From CAZHCA01 sp964530825 (GTDB lineage: Bacteria > Bacteroidota > Bacteroidia > Chitinophagales > Saprospiraceae), in NCBI GenBank assembly GCA_964530825.1, contig CAZHCA010000001.1, positions 124,001 through 188,000 of the forward strand: a DNA stretch of 64,000 nucleotides. The letters are read 5' to 3'. The position numbers and the translations under genes were made by a program. Numbering within the stretch: the stretch's first letter is position 1; each line of letters opens with the position of its first letter. Positions 17,389 to 24,936 of this stretch are shown one piece after another. The notes under the pieces were generated by a model, which worked only from the letters and a program-made list of their open reading frames with translations, was not told where the DNA came from and searched no databases.

Positions 17389-17924
17389 ACGGCGATGCGT
17401 TGTCTTTTCTGAATTTGTGCCTGCAGCATCCGGCGGGCTTTGATCAACTGGGAGCGGGAAGTACTTTCCTGTATGTCCAGCATTTCCGCTATTTCCCGGT
17501 GCGAGTAGCCCTCGACAGCAAACAAATTGAAAACAATCCGGTACCCGTGGGGTAAGCCGGCGATTAAATCTAATAACTCCTGGTGACCCAACAGACCGTA
17601 AATAGCCGGATCGGCTGACTGATCGAAGTGAACGTTATCCAATCCCCACTGTTCGTAGGTGAATCCCTTTTTTTGAAAATTCTTCAGGGCTGTATTGACA
17701 ACAATCCGCCGAATCCAGCCTTCAACAGACCCTTGAAACTTAAACTGTTTGAGGTTGTCGAAAATCTTTATGAAAGCATCCTGTAGAATGTCTTCGGCTT
17801 CCATGCGGTGGCGGGTATAGCGCATACAAACGGCGAGCATCTTACCGGAATATTTGCGAAACAGTTCTCGCTGGCAAGAGCGGTCTTCGCGTATACAGCC
17901 TTCAATCAATTCTCGTTCCGACAC
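17385..17924 (-). CDS. ECF-type RNA polymerase sigma factor
   Basis: 179 residues. Region 2 (about residues 20-90) includes KYSGKMLAVCMRYTRHRMEA and EDILQDAFIKIFDNLKQF, the core-binding and -10 recognition helices. Region 4 (about 120-175) contains the helix-turn-helix YSHREIAEMLDIQESTSRSQ followed by LIKARRML. It begins MSERELIEGCIREDRSCQRE, a common start in Bacteroidota ECF factors. The downstream membrane protein overlaps its stop codon and is its likely partner. The signal sensed is unknown. Confidence 0.92.
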   Translation of the reverse strand: MSERELIEGCIREDRSCQRELFRKYSGKMLAVCMRYTRHRMEAEDILQDAFIKIFDNLKQFKFQGSVEGWIRRIVVNTALKNFQKKGFTYEQWGLDNVHFDQSADPAIYGLLGHQELLDLIAGLPHGYRIVFNLFAVEGYSHREIAEMLDIQESTSRSQLIKARRMLQAQIQKRQRIAV

Positions 17925-18057
17925 AGTTGCATTGGCGTTATGACCCGGGCAAACCTCCCGAAAAAATATTCACCACGTTAACCTCAATATAGAGAAATTA
18001 TTTCATTTGTATAGAGATTTAACGAGTGCATTCTTTGATCCTCAAAAACAGCGACGT

Positions 18058-18486
18058 ATGAGCGACCCTCTTTCCCCCCAATCCATTATCGATGCCATGA
18101 TGCACGGCGATGCCTTCAGCCAATGGTTGGGTATCGAGCGAGTAGCCGAAGGTTCTGGTTTTTGCATCCTACGTATGCACGTACGGCCCGAAATGCAAAA
18201 TGGATTCGGGATTGCCCACGGCGCTATCACCTATGCCCTTGCCGACAGCGCCCTGGCTTTTGCCTCAAATAGTCGCGGCCGGCAAGCAGTATCCATCGAA
18301 ACGCGCATCACCCACCTGGAAAAAGTAACGGTTGGTGCCACCCTCACGGCAACCGCGCAGGAGGTACACCTGGGCAACCGGATCGCACGGTACGAAGTCC
18401 GGATAAACAACGCACAGGATGCATTGGTTGCCATTTTCCACGGGACCGTCTATCGCTCTTCCAAGTATTGGGAGTCCAGCATATAG
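18058..18486 (+). CDS. PaaI-family hotdog-fold thioesterase
   Basis: 142 residues from the ATG at 18058. Hydrolyses acyl-CoA thioesters; PaaI relatives clear phenylacetyl-CoA ring hydroxylation products. The key hotdog motif FGIAHGAITYALADSALAFA (about residues 48-67) carries the conserved His-Gly and the Asp used by PaaI-type enzymes. MHGDAFSQWLGIERVAEGSG and ISIETRI-like strands complete the fold. No phenylacetate genes are adjacent, so the substrate is open. It is transcribed divergently from the sigma factor. Confidence 0.85.
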   Translation: MSDPLSPQSIIDAMMHGDAFSQWLGIERVAEGSGFCILRMHVRPEMQNGFGIAHGAITYALADSALAFASNSRGRQAVSIETRITHLEKVTVGATLTATAQEVHLGNRIARYEVRINNAQDALVAIFHGTVYRSSKYWESSI

Positions 18487-18506
18487 AAGATTATTTTTCA
18501 TATCGC

Positions 18507-18536
18507 TTTTTTAGATAGCAAAAAATTGTACATTTG
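18507..18536 (+). promoter_or_regulatory. Bacteroidota-type promoter upstream of the truncated subtilase gene
   Basis: TACATTTG (18529-18536) is a full match to the -7 consensus TAnnTTTG, with TTT at 18507-18509 and a 19-base spacer at the -33 position. The predicted start near 18543 gives a long leader of about 145 bases. Confidence 0.5.
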
Positions 18537-18688
18537 TAAAGCGGATGTTATCCTTCCCAAAGACACTCCTGGCATTTCATCCATTTACAGACTAAGGAGA
18601 AACTACACGAAGAGCACACAAAAATCGTTAAGGAACCCTTTATTTTAGTTAGGGCGTCAGGTGGGGCGCGTCCGTAACCCTACATGCC

Positions 18689-19339
18689 ATGACTAAAGCT
18701 TGCAACCTGGTGCTGGTTGTAATCTTTTGCGCACTCGTTATTCCCCAACCAGCTTTTCCGCAAAAGACATTACCAGCCAGCCGGGAGTCTAATGCTTCTG
18801 CCCATGAAAAAGTATCTCTAGAGCTGCAAAATGAAGCCGATGAAAAGACCGACGCACAATGGCTCGCTGTTGTCGTACGGCCCCGGTCGATCGGTGCCTT
18901 TCTGGCTTGGTGCGAACGCCATAATTTCAAAGTAGTCGGTTTGGCCGGCCAGTTGGTGCGCATACGTGTTCGAAAGGGTGACCTACCATTACTGAGCTCC
19001 CATGAGACGGTCCGACAACTGGATCTCGATCGTTCGGTTTATTTTCCAGAAGGAATTGCCGAAGCCGGCTATCACGCCCTTTCACCAACCCTGCAACTGG
19101 CCTATGATGGGGCTGAAGCTGTCATCGCCATCGGCGACGACGGTCAACTACGGCACGAGGATTTTCGCGGGCGTGTAACTGCTTTTTTCGACAACGATTT
19201 CGGCGAACACGGTGAAATGGTAGCCGGGATTGCTGCAGGTGGCGGCCATCTGGACCCGCGCGCCCGCGGGATAGCTCCACAGGCGCGCCTGCACCTTTAC
19301 GATGCCCGGCAACTGGCGGCGCCCCTTATCATCCGCTGA
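18689..19339 (+). pseudogene. Truncated S8 (subtilisin-like) peptidase, lacks the catalytic serine region
   Basis: 216 residues with a signal peptide (MTKACNLVLVVIFCALVIPQ and the next few residues). A prodomain-like region (residues about 55-120) is followed by the start of a subtilase domain: the catalytic Asp in AVIAIGDDGQLRHEDF (D150) and the catalytic His in FGEHGEMVAGIAAGG (H174). Intact subtilases need about 200 more residues, including GTSMAxP with the nucleophile Ser. Here the frame ends at a TGA inside a terminator hairpin, and the next gene starts immediately on the other strand, so nothing remains of the rest. Either it is a decayed gene whose 3' end was deleted, or a shortened non-catalytic protein. 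The upstream promoter-like sequence is intact. Confidence 0.65.
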
Positions 19340-19348
19340 TCAAGGGGC
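19321..19348. terminator. Bidirectional terminator at convergent gene ends
   Basis: GCCCCTT (19321-19327) pairs with AAGGGGC (19342-19348). The stem extends by four more pairs (ATCA/TGAT) past one bulged C, leaving a 5-base loop. It covers the stop codons of both the subtilase fragment and the NUDIX gene. Confidence 0.7.
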
Positions 19349-19912
19349 TGGTAAAAACTGCCCGTCGGGATAACGATGTCGAAAGAAATGTAACAAAGCG
19401 TTTACCGTGTGCGGATGTTGAAATTCCCCTTGCCAAAAGCGACGAGCGACCTCAGAGAGTGGTAAAAGCTCAATTTGAACCGCTTCGCCATTGTCGAGCT
19501 CCTGCTGATCGGTTAGCGTTACGTCGATAGCCAACCAATGTTCGATGAAGCTATCCATGAATACCGGGTTAGAAGGAATTTTGCCCAGGTAGTTCCAGTT
19601 TTTTCCGGTATACCCCGTTTCTTCTCGGAGCTCCCGCTGCACGGCAGCGGCTGGCGCTTCGCCCGGGTCGACTAAGCCGCCCGGTAGCTCCAGGGTTTCG
19701 AAACCGATCCCGAAGCGATACTGCCGTACGAATACAATTTCCTCGTCGGGCGTGAGGGGAATGACATTAACTGAATCCCGGGATTCGACGATGATCACCC
19801 GCTCGACCTCATCATTGCGTGGATTGCGCATGTAGTCGAAGCGGCTGTTGAAGAGTTTGAGGTTCGGACCGCGTTCGGACCGTTCGCGTTGCCATTGTTT
19901 TCGCTGTTCCAT
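19340..19912 (-). CDS. NUDIX hydrolase, ADP-ribose pyrophosphatase type
   Basis: 190 residues from the ATG at 19910-19912; an in-frame start 9 codons upstream is possible. Cleaves nucleoside diphosphates linked to another moiety. The NUDIX box is complete: GGLVDPGEAPAAAVQRELRE followed by ETGY (G-x5-E-x7-RE-x2-EE-x-G). The upstream YGFG-like strand FVRQYRFGIGFETLELPGG is characteristic of ADP-ribose pyrophosphatases (NudF type). The C-terminal helix region is present. The gene converges on the truncated subtilase gene. Confidence 0.85.
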   Translation of the reverse strand: MEQRKQWQRERSERGPNLKLFNSRFDYMRNPRNDEVERVIIVESRDSVNVIPLTPDEEIVFVRQYRFGIGFETLELPGGLVDPGEAPAAAVQRELREETGYTGKNWNYLGKIPSNPVFMDSFIEHWLAIDVTLTDQQELDNGEAVQIELLPLSEVARRFWQGEFQHPHTVNALLHFFRHRYPDGQFLPAP

Positions 19913-20068
19913 TGAAACATTTATATGCCTGAGCGCCAAAGCGCAATGAGGATTGCTTGTTGTTAAAAGCCTTTTTTTATTTTAAAACTGTGTTAAAAAA
20001 GGGTGTTTTGCCGAATTAAATTTGACTTTTTAGCTTGAAAGCTACAATTTGCTCGCCATCTGAAAAAA

Positions 20069-20351
20069 TAGTTCTGCTGATCATACCTACCCATTAAGGA
20101 TAGAACTACTCTGCACAGTGCCAGGGACGGCTATCTAAATAGTTTTTTCGCACGCTATCGAATTTCCCACTCCTTTTATTGATGCATAGCCTGACTATGC
20201 CCAATTATTTCCACTTATTAACCGCGCATTGCAACTCCGGGTTGCACCGGTCTTGCTATCCCGTTTTGAGGGGGATAACGAGGTCTACGTGAAATTTTTC
20301 ACTTAGACCATTTTATTGGAGGTGGGATTGTTTGTTCCGCCTCCTTTTCTT
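20069..20351 (+). ncRNA. Candidate structured non-coding RNA ending in an intrinsic terminator
   Basis: This 730-base gap without a convincing protein gene contains a run of inverted repeats on one strand. In order: TAGTTCT/AGAACTA (20069-20075 with 20102-20108); CTAT/ATAG before six Ts (near 20130-20147); GCATAG/CTATGC with a 5-base loop (20184-20200); GCAAC/GTTGC (20231-20245); TATCCC/GGGATA (20257-20277); GGTCTA-c-GTGAAA with TTTCAC-t-TAGACC (20282-20309); and GGAGGTGG/CCGCCTCC (20318-20344) followed by TTTTCTT. The last is a plausible intrinsic terminator in the plus direction only. A weak promoter-like sequence (TTG, 18 bases, TACAATTTG) lies just before, near 20030-20055. I do not recognise tmRNA, RNase P, 6S or SRP signatures. 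The existence of a transcript is inference from the density of hairpins. Confidence 0.45.
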
Positions 20352-20671
20352 GTCAGCTCTTTAGCCTGATCACAACGTGCACTTGAAATAACCAAATTCC
20401 TACAGTCAAGGGACCGGAGAGGTTAGAAGTTGTATGATCCCGCCTGGTGGCTCAAAACAAAAGGAAAAAAATTTGAGGGGGCGAAGTATTGCTAATCCAT
20501 TTACCCCCAATTCCTAAAGGAAAGTAATGCGACACACCCGGTCTGGTTGGCCTGGGCTCGGACGTGTATACATCTAGACTACAGGACGTAGTTGAACCGA
20601 CGGGGCCGACCTTGCCAATATTACTTTATTTGGCGGCCAATAACATGTCCTGGTCACAGATGGGGCAATGC
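20352..20671. other. Intergenic region downstream of the candidate RNA
   Basis: Follows the plus-strand terminator and precedes the 3' end of the minus-strand LEA-like gene. No open frame with coding character, no clear promoter and no strong hairpin was seen. It may hold the 3' untranslated end of the LEA-like gene. Confidence 0.4.
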
Positions 20672-21715
20672 TTAGTCTTCGTCTAAGATCGCATCGTCAA
20701 TAATCTCATCCCCGTCGCCGTCGCGATCTTCAAAGCCGGGTACTTTACCTTCTTTTTGCTTGCGCTCATAGCTGGGATCCGCTGAAATCTTAGCCTTATC
20801 GCCCTCGTTGCGGTAATTCCCTTCGGCGTAGCGCTTGGCTTTTTCAAAGAAGCTATCGGTGCCGGCCAGCGGCTGCTTCTTCTTTTCCTCGTCTATGGTT
20901 TCGTGCAGAGGCTTGTTTTCCCGGGCTTTCTCGTCCACCTTTTCCCCCATCTTGCGGGCTTCTTCCAGAATAGAATCGACATCCTCCCCTTCAGCAGCCC
21001 GTTCTTTTTGGGCTTCGGCTTCGGCTTTATCGAGTAGTTCGTTGGTTTTTTCGGTGATGCGGTCGCCAATTTTGTTGGCTTTATCCAGGATTTGGCCGCC
21101 GACGTTTTCGGCCGTTTTGCCGAATTTATCCATGAATTTTTCGCCTGCATCCAGCATTTTATCACCCACTTTTTCTGCTCCGCGCTGGAATTGTTCGCCT
21201 ACTTTGCCAGCCGTTTCATTCAACTTTTCCCATTCGGGGTTCTCCTGGCGCTTGCGTTCGTCTTCAAAAGGGGTGCCGAAATCTATGTAGTCGTCCTGGT
21301 TGTCCTGCGGCGTTTTCTTTTCGTTGCGGATATCGGCAAAACCGGTTGGTGTCTGGTCCGGGTATTTTTCCTCTTCTTGCTCGGCCTCGCTTTTATCGAA
21401 GAGCTCTTCGGCGCGGTGGCGCACCTGATCGCCCAACGCGCCAGCTTTTTTGCCCAGTTCGTCGCCGGTCTGCTTAGCTTTTTCCCAGGTCTCTCCACTC
21501 CACTCGCCGGCTTTTTTGCCCCACTCGCTGCCGGTAGCTTTCGCCTTTTCCCAGACCTCGCCCCCTTTTTGTTCCAGGTCTTCGCCCAGGTCGCGGGCTT
21601 TTTCGCGCAAGTCTTCGCCGATTTCTTTTCCGCGTTCGCCGGCTTTGCGGGCGGCGGATTTAGTGACTGCCTTCGCGCCGAAAAGTACTTTTCTTAAATC
21701 ACTTAAAAATCCCAT
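20672..21715 (-). CDS. LEA-like/YtxH-like amphipathic helical repeat protein
   Basis: 347 residues, no signal peptide (MGFLSDLRKVLFGAKAVTKS start). Extremely rich in Lys, Glu, Ala, Gly and Asp, with repeated 11-residue-like amphipathic units such as GEVWEKAKATGSEWGKKAGE and ETWEKAKQTGDELGKKAG, and later KVGDKMLDAGEKFMDKFGK and NKIGDRITEKTNELLDKAEA. It ends in an acidic tail EDRDGDGDEIIDDAILDED whose DRDGDGDE resembles a calcium-binding loop. This composition is that of late-embryogenesis-abundant group 3 and apolipoprotein-like proteins, which protect membranes and proteins on drying or bind lipid surfaces. Function here is inferred from composition only. It stands alone, with the candidate RNA beyond its 3' end. 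Confidence 0.75.
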   Translation of the reverse strand: MGFLSDLRKVLFGAKAVTKSAARKAGERGKEIGEDLREKARDLGEDLEQKGGEVWEKAKATGSEWGKKAGEWSGETWEKAKQTGDELGKKAGALGDQVRHRAEELFDKSEAEQEEEKYPDQTPTGFADIRNEKKTPQDNQDDYIDFGTPFEDERKRQENPEWEKLNETAGKVGEQFQRGAEKVGDKMLDAGEKFMDKFGKTAENVGGQILDKANKIGDRITEKTNELLDKAEAEAQKERAAEGEDVDSILEEARKMGEKVDEKARENKPLHETIDEEKKKQPLAGTDSFFEKAKRYAEGNYRNEGDKAKISADPSYERKQKEGKVPGFEDRDGDGDEIIDDAILDED

Positions 21716-21981
21716 GTGGTATTTTTTTTCTGAGTTGGATGGTTCGGATCATCAGGTCTTGCAGGACCTTTGCTTGAGTAGAAAAGATACGGAATATTTT
21801 GTGGAATTGTAAGCGGTTAAACCCCGAACGTCGATCGGGCTCGGGCACGGGTCGAAAACAGGGCGGGCCATCCGGTGCCGGTGCAGGCGGCAGAGGATAT
21901 GGCCAGCGGTCCGTCAAGTCTTTGGAGAAAGCAGGAGAATACCTATTTTGGCTTGCGAAAGATGATTAACACACCTGTTCC

Positions 21982-23025
21982 ATGATGCAGTACACTACCC
22001 TGGGGCACACCGATCTGAAGGTAAGCAAGATCTGCCTGGGGACGATGACCTTCGGCGAGCAAAATAATGAAACCGAAGGCCACCAACAACTTGATTACGC
22101 CCTGGATGCGGGTATCAACTTCATCGATACCGCCGAAATGTATCCGGTACCGCCCAGGGCCGAAACCCAGGGGGCGACCGAACGCATCGTCGGCAGCTGG
22201 ATAAAAGCGCGCAACAACCGCGACCAGTTCATTCTGGCCACCAAAGTAACCGGTCCTTCGCCCCGCTTTACTTACCTGCGCGACCCCATCCGCTTCGACC
22301 GGGTGCAGATCAGTACCGCCCTGGAAAATAGCCTGCGCCGGCTGCAAACCGATTACATCGACCTGTACCAGTTGCACTGGCCCGAGCGACGCACCAACTA
22401 CTTTGGTCAACTGGCCTACCGGCACGACCCCGGCGATCCCTGGGAGGATAATCTACTGGAAGTGCTGCAAATCCTCTGCGAGCTTCAGCGGGAGGGTAAA
22501 ATACGCCATTTCGGAATCTCCAATGAAACACCCTGGGGGCTGATGCGCTTCCTGGTGCTGGCCGACCAACACGACCTGCCGCGCTGCGTCAGTATCCAGA
22601 ATCCTTACAGCCTCCTCAACCGCACTTTTGAAATTGGCCTGGCCGAGATTGCGATCCGCGAGCGAGCGGGCTTGCTGGCCTACTCCCCTTTAGCGTTCGG
22701 ATTGCTTTCCGGAAAATACCATCAGGGGATGGATGCGCCCGGCGCCCGCCTTAATCGCTACGCGCAAATGGCCCGATACAATGGCGATTTGAGCTACGAG
22801 GCCACCAGTGCCTATCTGGATATCGCCGAAACCTACGACCTGAGTCTAACGCAAATGGCCCTGGCTTTCATCAACCGGCAGCCTTTTTTGACCAGCAACA
22901 TCATTGGGGCCACCACCATGCAACAACTCCGGGAAAATATCGAAAGCATCCAGATCAAACTTACGGATGAAATCCTAGATGAAATTGAGGCCGTGCATTT
23001 ACAGATCCCCAACCCCGCCCCCTAG
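21982..23025 (+). CDS. Aldo/keto reductase, Tas-like
   Basis: 347 residues. NADPH-dependent oxidoreductase with the (beta/alpha)8 fold. The start MQYTTLGHTDLKVSKICLGT is typical; two ATG codons are adjacent (21982 and 21985). Catalytic residues are visible: Asp and Tyr in FIDTAEMYPVP, Lys in ILATKVTGP and His in LYQLHWPERRTNYFG. The cofactor-binding end NIIGATTMQQLRENIESIQI is intact. Length and the WPERRTNYFG insertion fit the Tas subgroup, whose natural substrate is unclear. The next gene starts 3 bases after the stop. Confidence 0.92.
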   Translation: MMQYTTLGHTDLKVSKICLGTMTFGEQNNETEGHQQLDYALDAGINFIDTAEMYPVPPRAETQGATERIVGSWIKARNNRDQFILATKVTGPSPRFTYLRDPIRFDRVQISTALENSLRRLQTDYIDLYQLHWPERRTNYFGQLAYRHDPGDPWEDNLLEVLQILCELQREGKIRHFGISNETPWGLMRFLVLADQHDLPRCVSIQNPYSLLNRTFEIGLAEIAIRERAGLLAYSPLAFGLLSGKYHQGMDAPGARLNRYAQMARYNGDLSYEATSAYLDIAETYDLSLTQMALAFINRQPFLTSNIIGATTMQQLRENIESIQIKLTDEILDEIEAVHLQIPNPAP

Positions 23026-23028
23026 CCT

Positions 23029-23718
23029 ATGCAATTGAATCTTCTGAAAGCCGGCCTGCACGATTTCTCCCAACACCTGAAAACGGCTACCGACGATGAG
23101 GCGCTTTTCCCGTACAAATCGATTGCCGTTTTCCAGAACAACTGGGATCTCGCCGACCCCGACCTGCCGGGCATGATCGACCGCAGCTTGGACAATAGTT
23201 ATTCGCGGCGCCTGTGGAGCGCCGACCACTATGCCCCTAAACGCATGCTGCTCCTCTTCGCCGATCACCAACCCGATTTTGTACGCCAGGCCTTCAAAGA
23301 CCTTTTTAATGAAGGAAAAAGCGTCGGCGGCCGCATGGACCGCTTCGTATTCTATTGCGATGAACTCCTGCAAGCCCACCGCCAACAAAATCCGCTGACG
23401 CCCGATAATCGGCACTTCCACGACGATGATTACCGGATGGTGTCGCTTTACCTGGCCTTCCGATTTCCCGAACGGTATGCCTATTACGTACAGGCCGATT
23501 TTCTGAGCGCCCTGCGCGCCTTAGGCGTGCAAGATATTCCCCGCGGCAATGACCTGGAGCGCTTTGTAAAAGTGAGCCGCACCTTGTACAATTTTATCAA
23601 AAAAGACCGACAGCTGGCGGAAAAGCATCAACAGCGGTTGGATGGAGCTCGCCACTATGCCGGGGAGAGCCTTTGGTTGGTTACTGAATTTTTAGCTTTT
23701 CTTCGAAAAAACCGGTAG
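23029..23718 (+). CDS. Hypothetical protein resembling the N-terminal part of McrB-type proteins
   Basis: 229 residues, no signal peptide or membrane segment. DYRMVSLYLAFRFPERYAYY followed by VQADFLSALRALGV resembles a segment found in N-terminal regions of some McrB-like AAA proteins of Bacteroidota, but no ATPase domain follows. Rich in aromatic and charged residues. It starts 3 bases after the aldo/keto reductase and is probably translated with it. The resemblance is from memory of the pattern and no function is claimed. Confidence 0.7.
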   Translation: MQLNLLKAGLHDFSQHLKTATDDEALFPYKSIAVFQNNWDLADPDLPGMIDRSLDNSYSRRLWSADHYAPKRMLLLFADHQPDFVRQAFKDLFNEGKSVGGRMDRFVFYCDELLQAHRQQNPLTPDNRHFHDDDYRMVSLYLAFRFPERYAYYVQADFLSALRALGVQDIPRGNDLERFVKVSRTLYNFIKKDRQLAEKHQQRLDGARHYAGESLWLVTEFLAFLRKNR

Positions 23719-23817
23719 GCCCGCGTGGAGAATCGGGTGTTCCAGGAAATTGGGACTTCCTTTTAATTTAATATATTAGTGACGAACACAAGCCTTAAAA
23801 AAACCAAAAAGTGTAGT

Positions 23818-24795
23818 ATGAAACGTTTAATGCAAGTTGGATTTTTTGCTATAGTCATTCTAACGGCCGGATCCGGCGTCGAATTACATGCCCAAGATGA
23901 AGCCCCCAAACGGGAGGCAAAAAAAAAGAAAGAAGAGGCTAAAAAGGAAATCGAGCCGGCTTTGGCTGAATTCGAAGGGGACCTAGGGGTGCGGAATGTC
24001 GATATACCCTTTGGCGAAACGACTCATAATGCTTACAGCATCAACATCTACAAGGCTTCCGAGAAGGAAATCGAGAAAGCATTGCGGGATCGCATTAAGA
24101 TCAAAGCGCCTTTTAAAATTATGGGCGAGCGTATCCTGGAAGCTAAACAAACCATGGTGCCGGCCATCCAGGCTGAGCCTTTAGACATCTATGCCAAAAT
24201 AGAAACCGGATTAGGAAAAGAGAACCTGCACGTATTATCAGCCGCGTTTATTAGTGACAGTGTCGCCATCGGGCCCAATACTGCTCCGGAGCAGCACGCC
24301 AAGGTGGAAGAACTCATGGCCGACCTGGCGGTCGACCTCAATCGGGGAGTGGCTACAGCAGCGCTCAACACCGAGAGAAAGGCACTGGAAAAGCTGGAAA
24401 AGGACTTGCAAAAGGTTACCGATAAAAAAAACAATGCCGAGGACAAAATACGCAAATACAAAGAAGATATTAAGAAGAGTCAGGTCGACGAAGAGCAAAA
24501 TGCAAAAAAACTGGCCAAAGAGAAAAAGAACTACGAAATGATCGCTATCAAGCATGCCGGCGACAATACCAAGAAATTGAAAAAGCAATCGGCTTCTCAG
24601 AAGAAGATCACCAAGATGGAAGCCAATAAAATAAAGTATGCCGAGGACCGGTTAAAGCTGCAAAACAAAATCACGGAGGCGGAGCGCGATATAAAGGAAT
24701 ACGAACAGGAGATTGAACGACTCCAAACCGAAGTAGAAGTGAAGCAAAATGAAGTGGCCGAGCTGCAATCCATTTTGAATTCGATCGAAAATTAA
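23818..24795 (+). CDS. Exported coiled-coil protein
   Basis: 325 residues from the ATG at 23818; a GTG 13 codons earlier gives a poor start. The signal peptide is MKRLMQVGFFAIVILTAGSG with a likely AQ-type cleavage at ELHAQ (about residue 31). A Lys/Glu-rich stretch and a domain of about 110 residues come next. The last ~160 residues form long heptad-rich helices (ALEKLEKDLQKVTDKKNNAE, EDRLKLQNKITEAERDIKEY, EQEIERLQTEVEVKQNEVAE). It is likely periplasmic or surface associated. I do not recognise the middle domain. It has its own terminator downstream. Confidence 0.75.
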   Translation: MKRLMQVGFFAIVILTAGSGVELHAQDEAPKREAKKKKEEAKKEIEPALAEFEGDLGVRNVDIPFGETTHNAYSINIYKASEKEIEKALRDRIKIKAPFKIMGERILEAKQTMVPAIQAEPLDIYAKIETGLGKENLHVLSAAFISDSVAIGPNTAPEQHAKVEELMADLAVDLNRGVATAALNTERKALEKLEKDLQKVTDKKNNAEDKIRKYKEDIKKSQVDEEQNAKKLAKEKKNYEMIAIKHAGDNTKKLKKQSASQKKITKMEANKIKYAEDRLKLQNKITEAERDIKEYEQEIERLQTEVEVKQNEVAELQSILNSIEN

Positions 24796-24820
24796 TTTCC
24801 CGCTCTGAATATAAACTGTA

Positions 24821-24861
24821 GGGGCGCTGTGGGGTGTATCTCGCAGCGCCCCGTGTTTTTT
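24821..24861 (+). terminator. Intrinsic terminator
   Basis: GGGGCGCTG (24821-24829) pairs with CAGCGCCCC (24844-24852), 9 perfect pairs, and is followed by GTGTTTTTT. It terminates the coiled-coil gene and insulates the following phosphatase gene. Confidence 0.85.
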
Positions 24862-24936
24862 AACCCAAAATTAATCAGACAAAACCGCTGGTGTCAAGCA
24901 AATGCTGTTTTTTGAAGTATTATCAAATCTACTATT

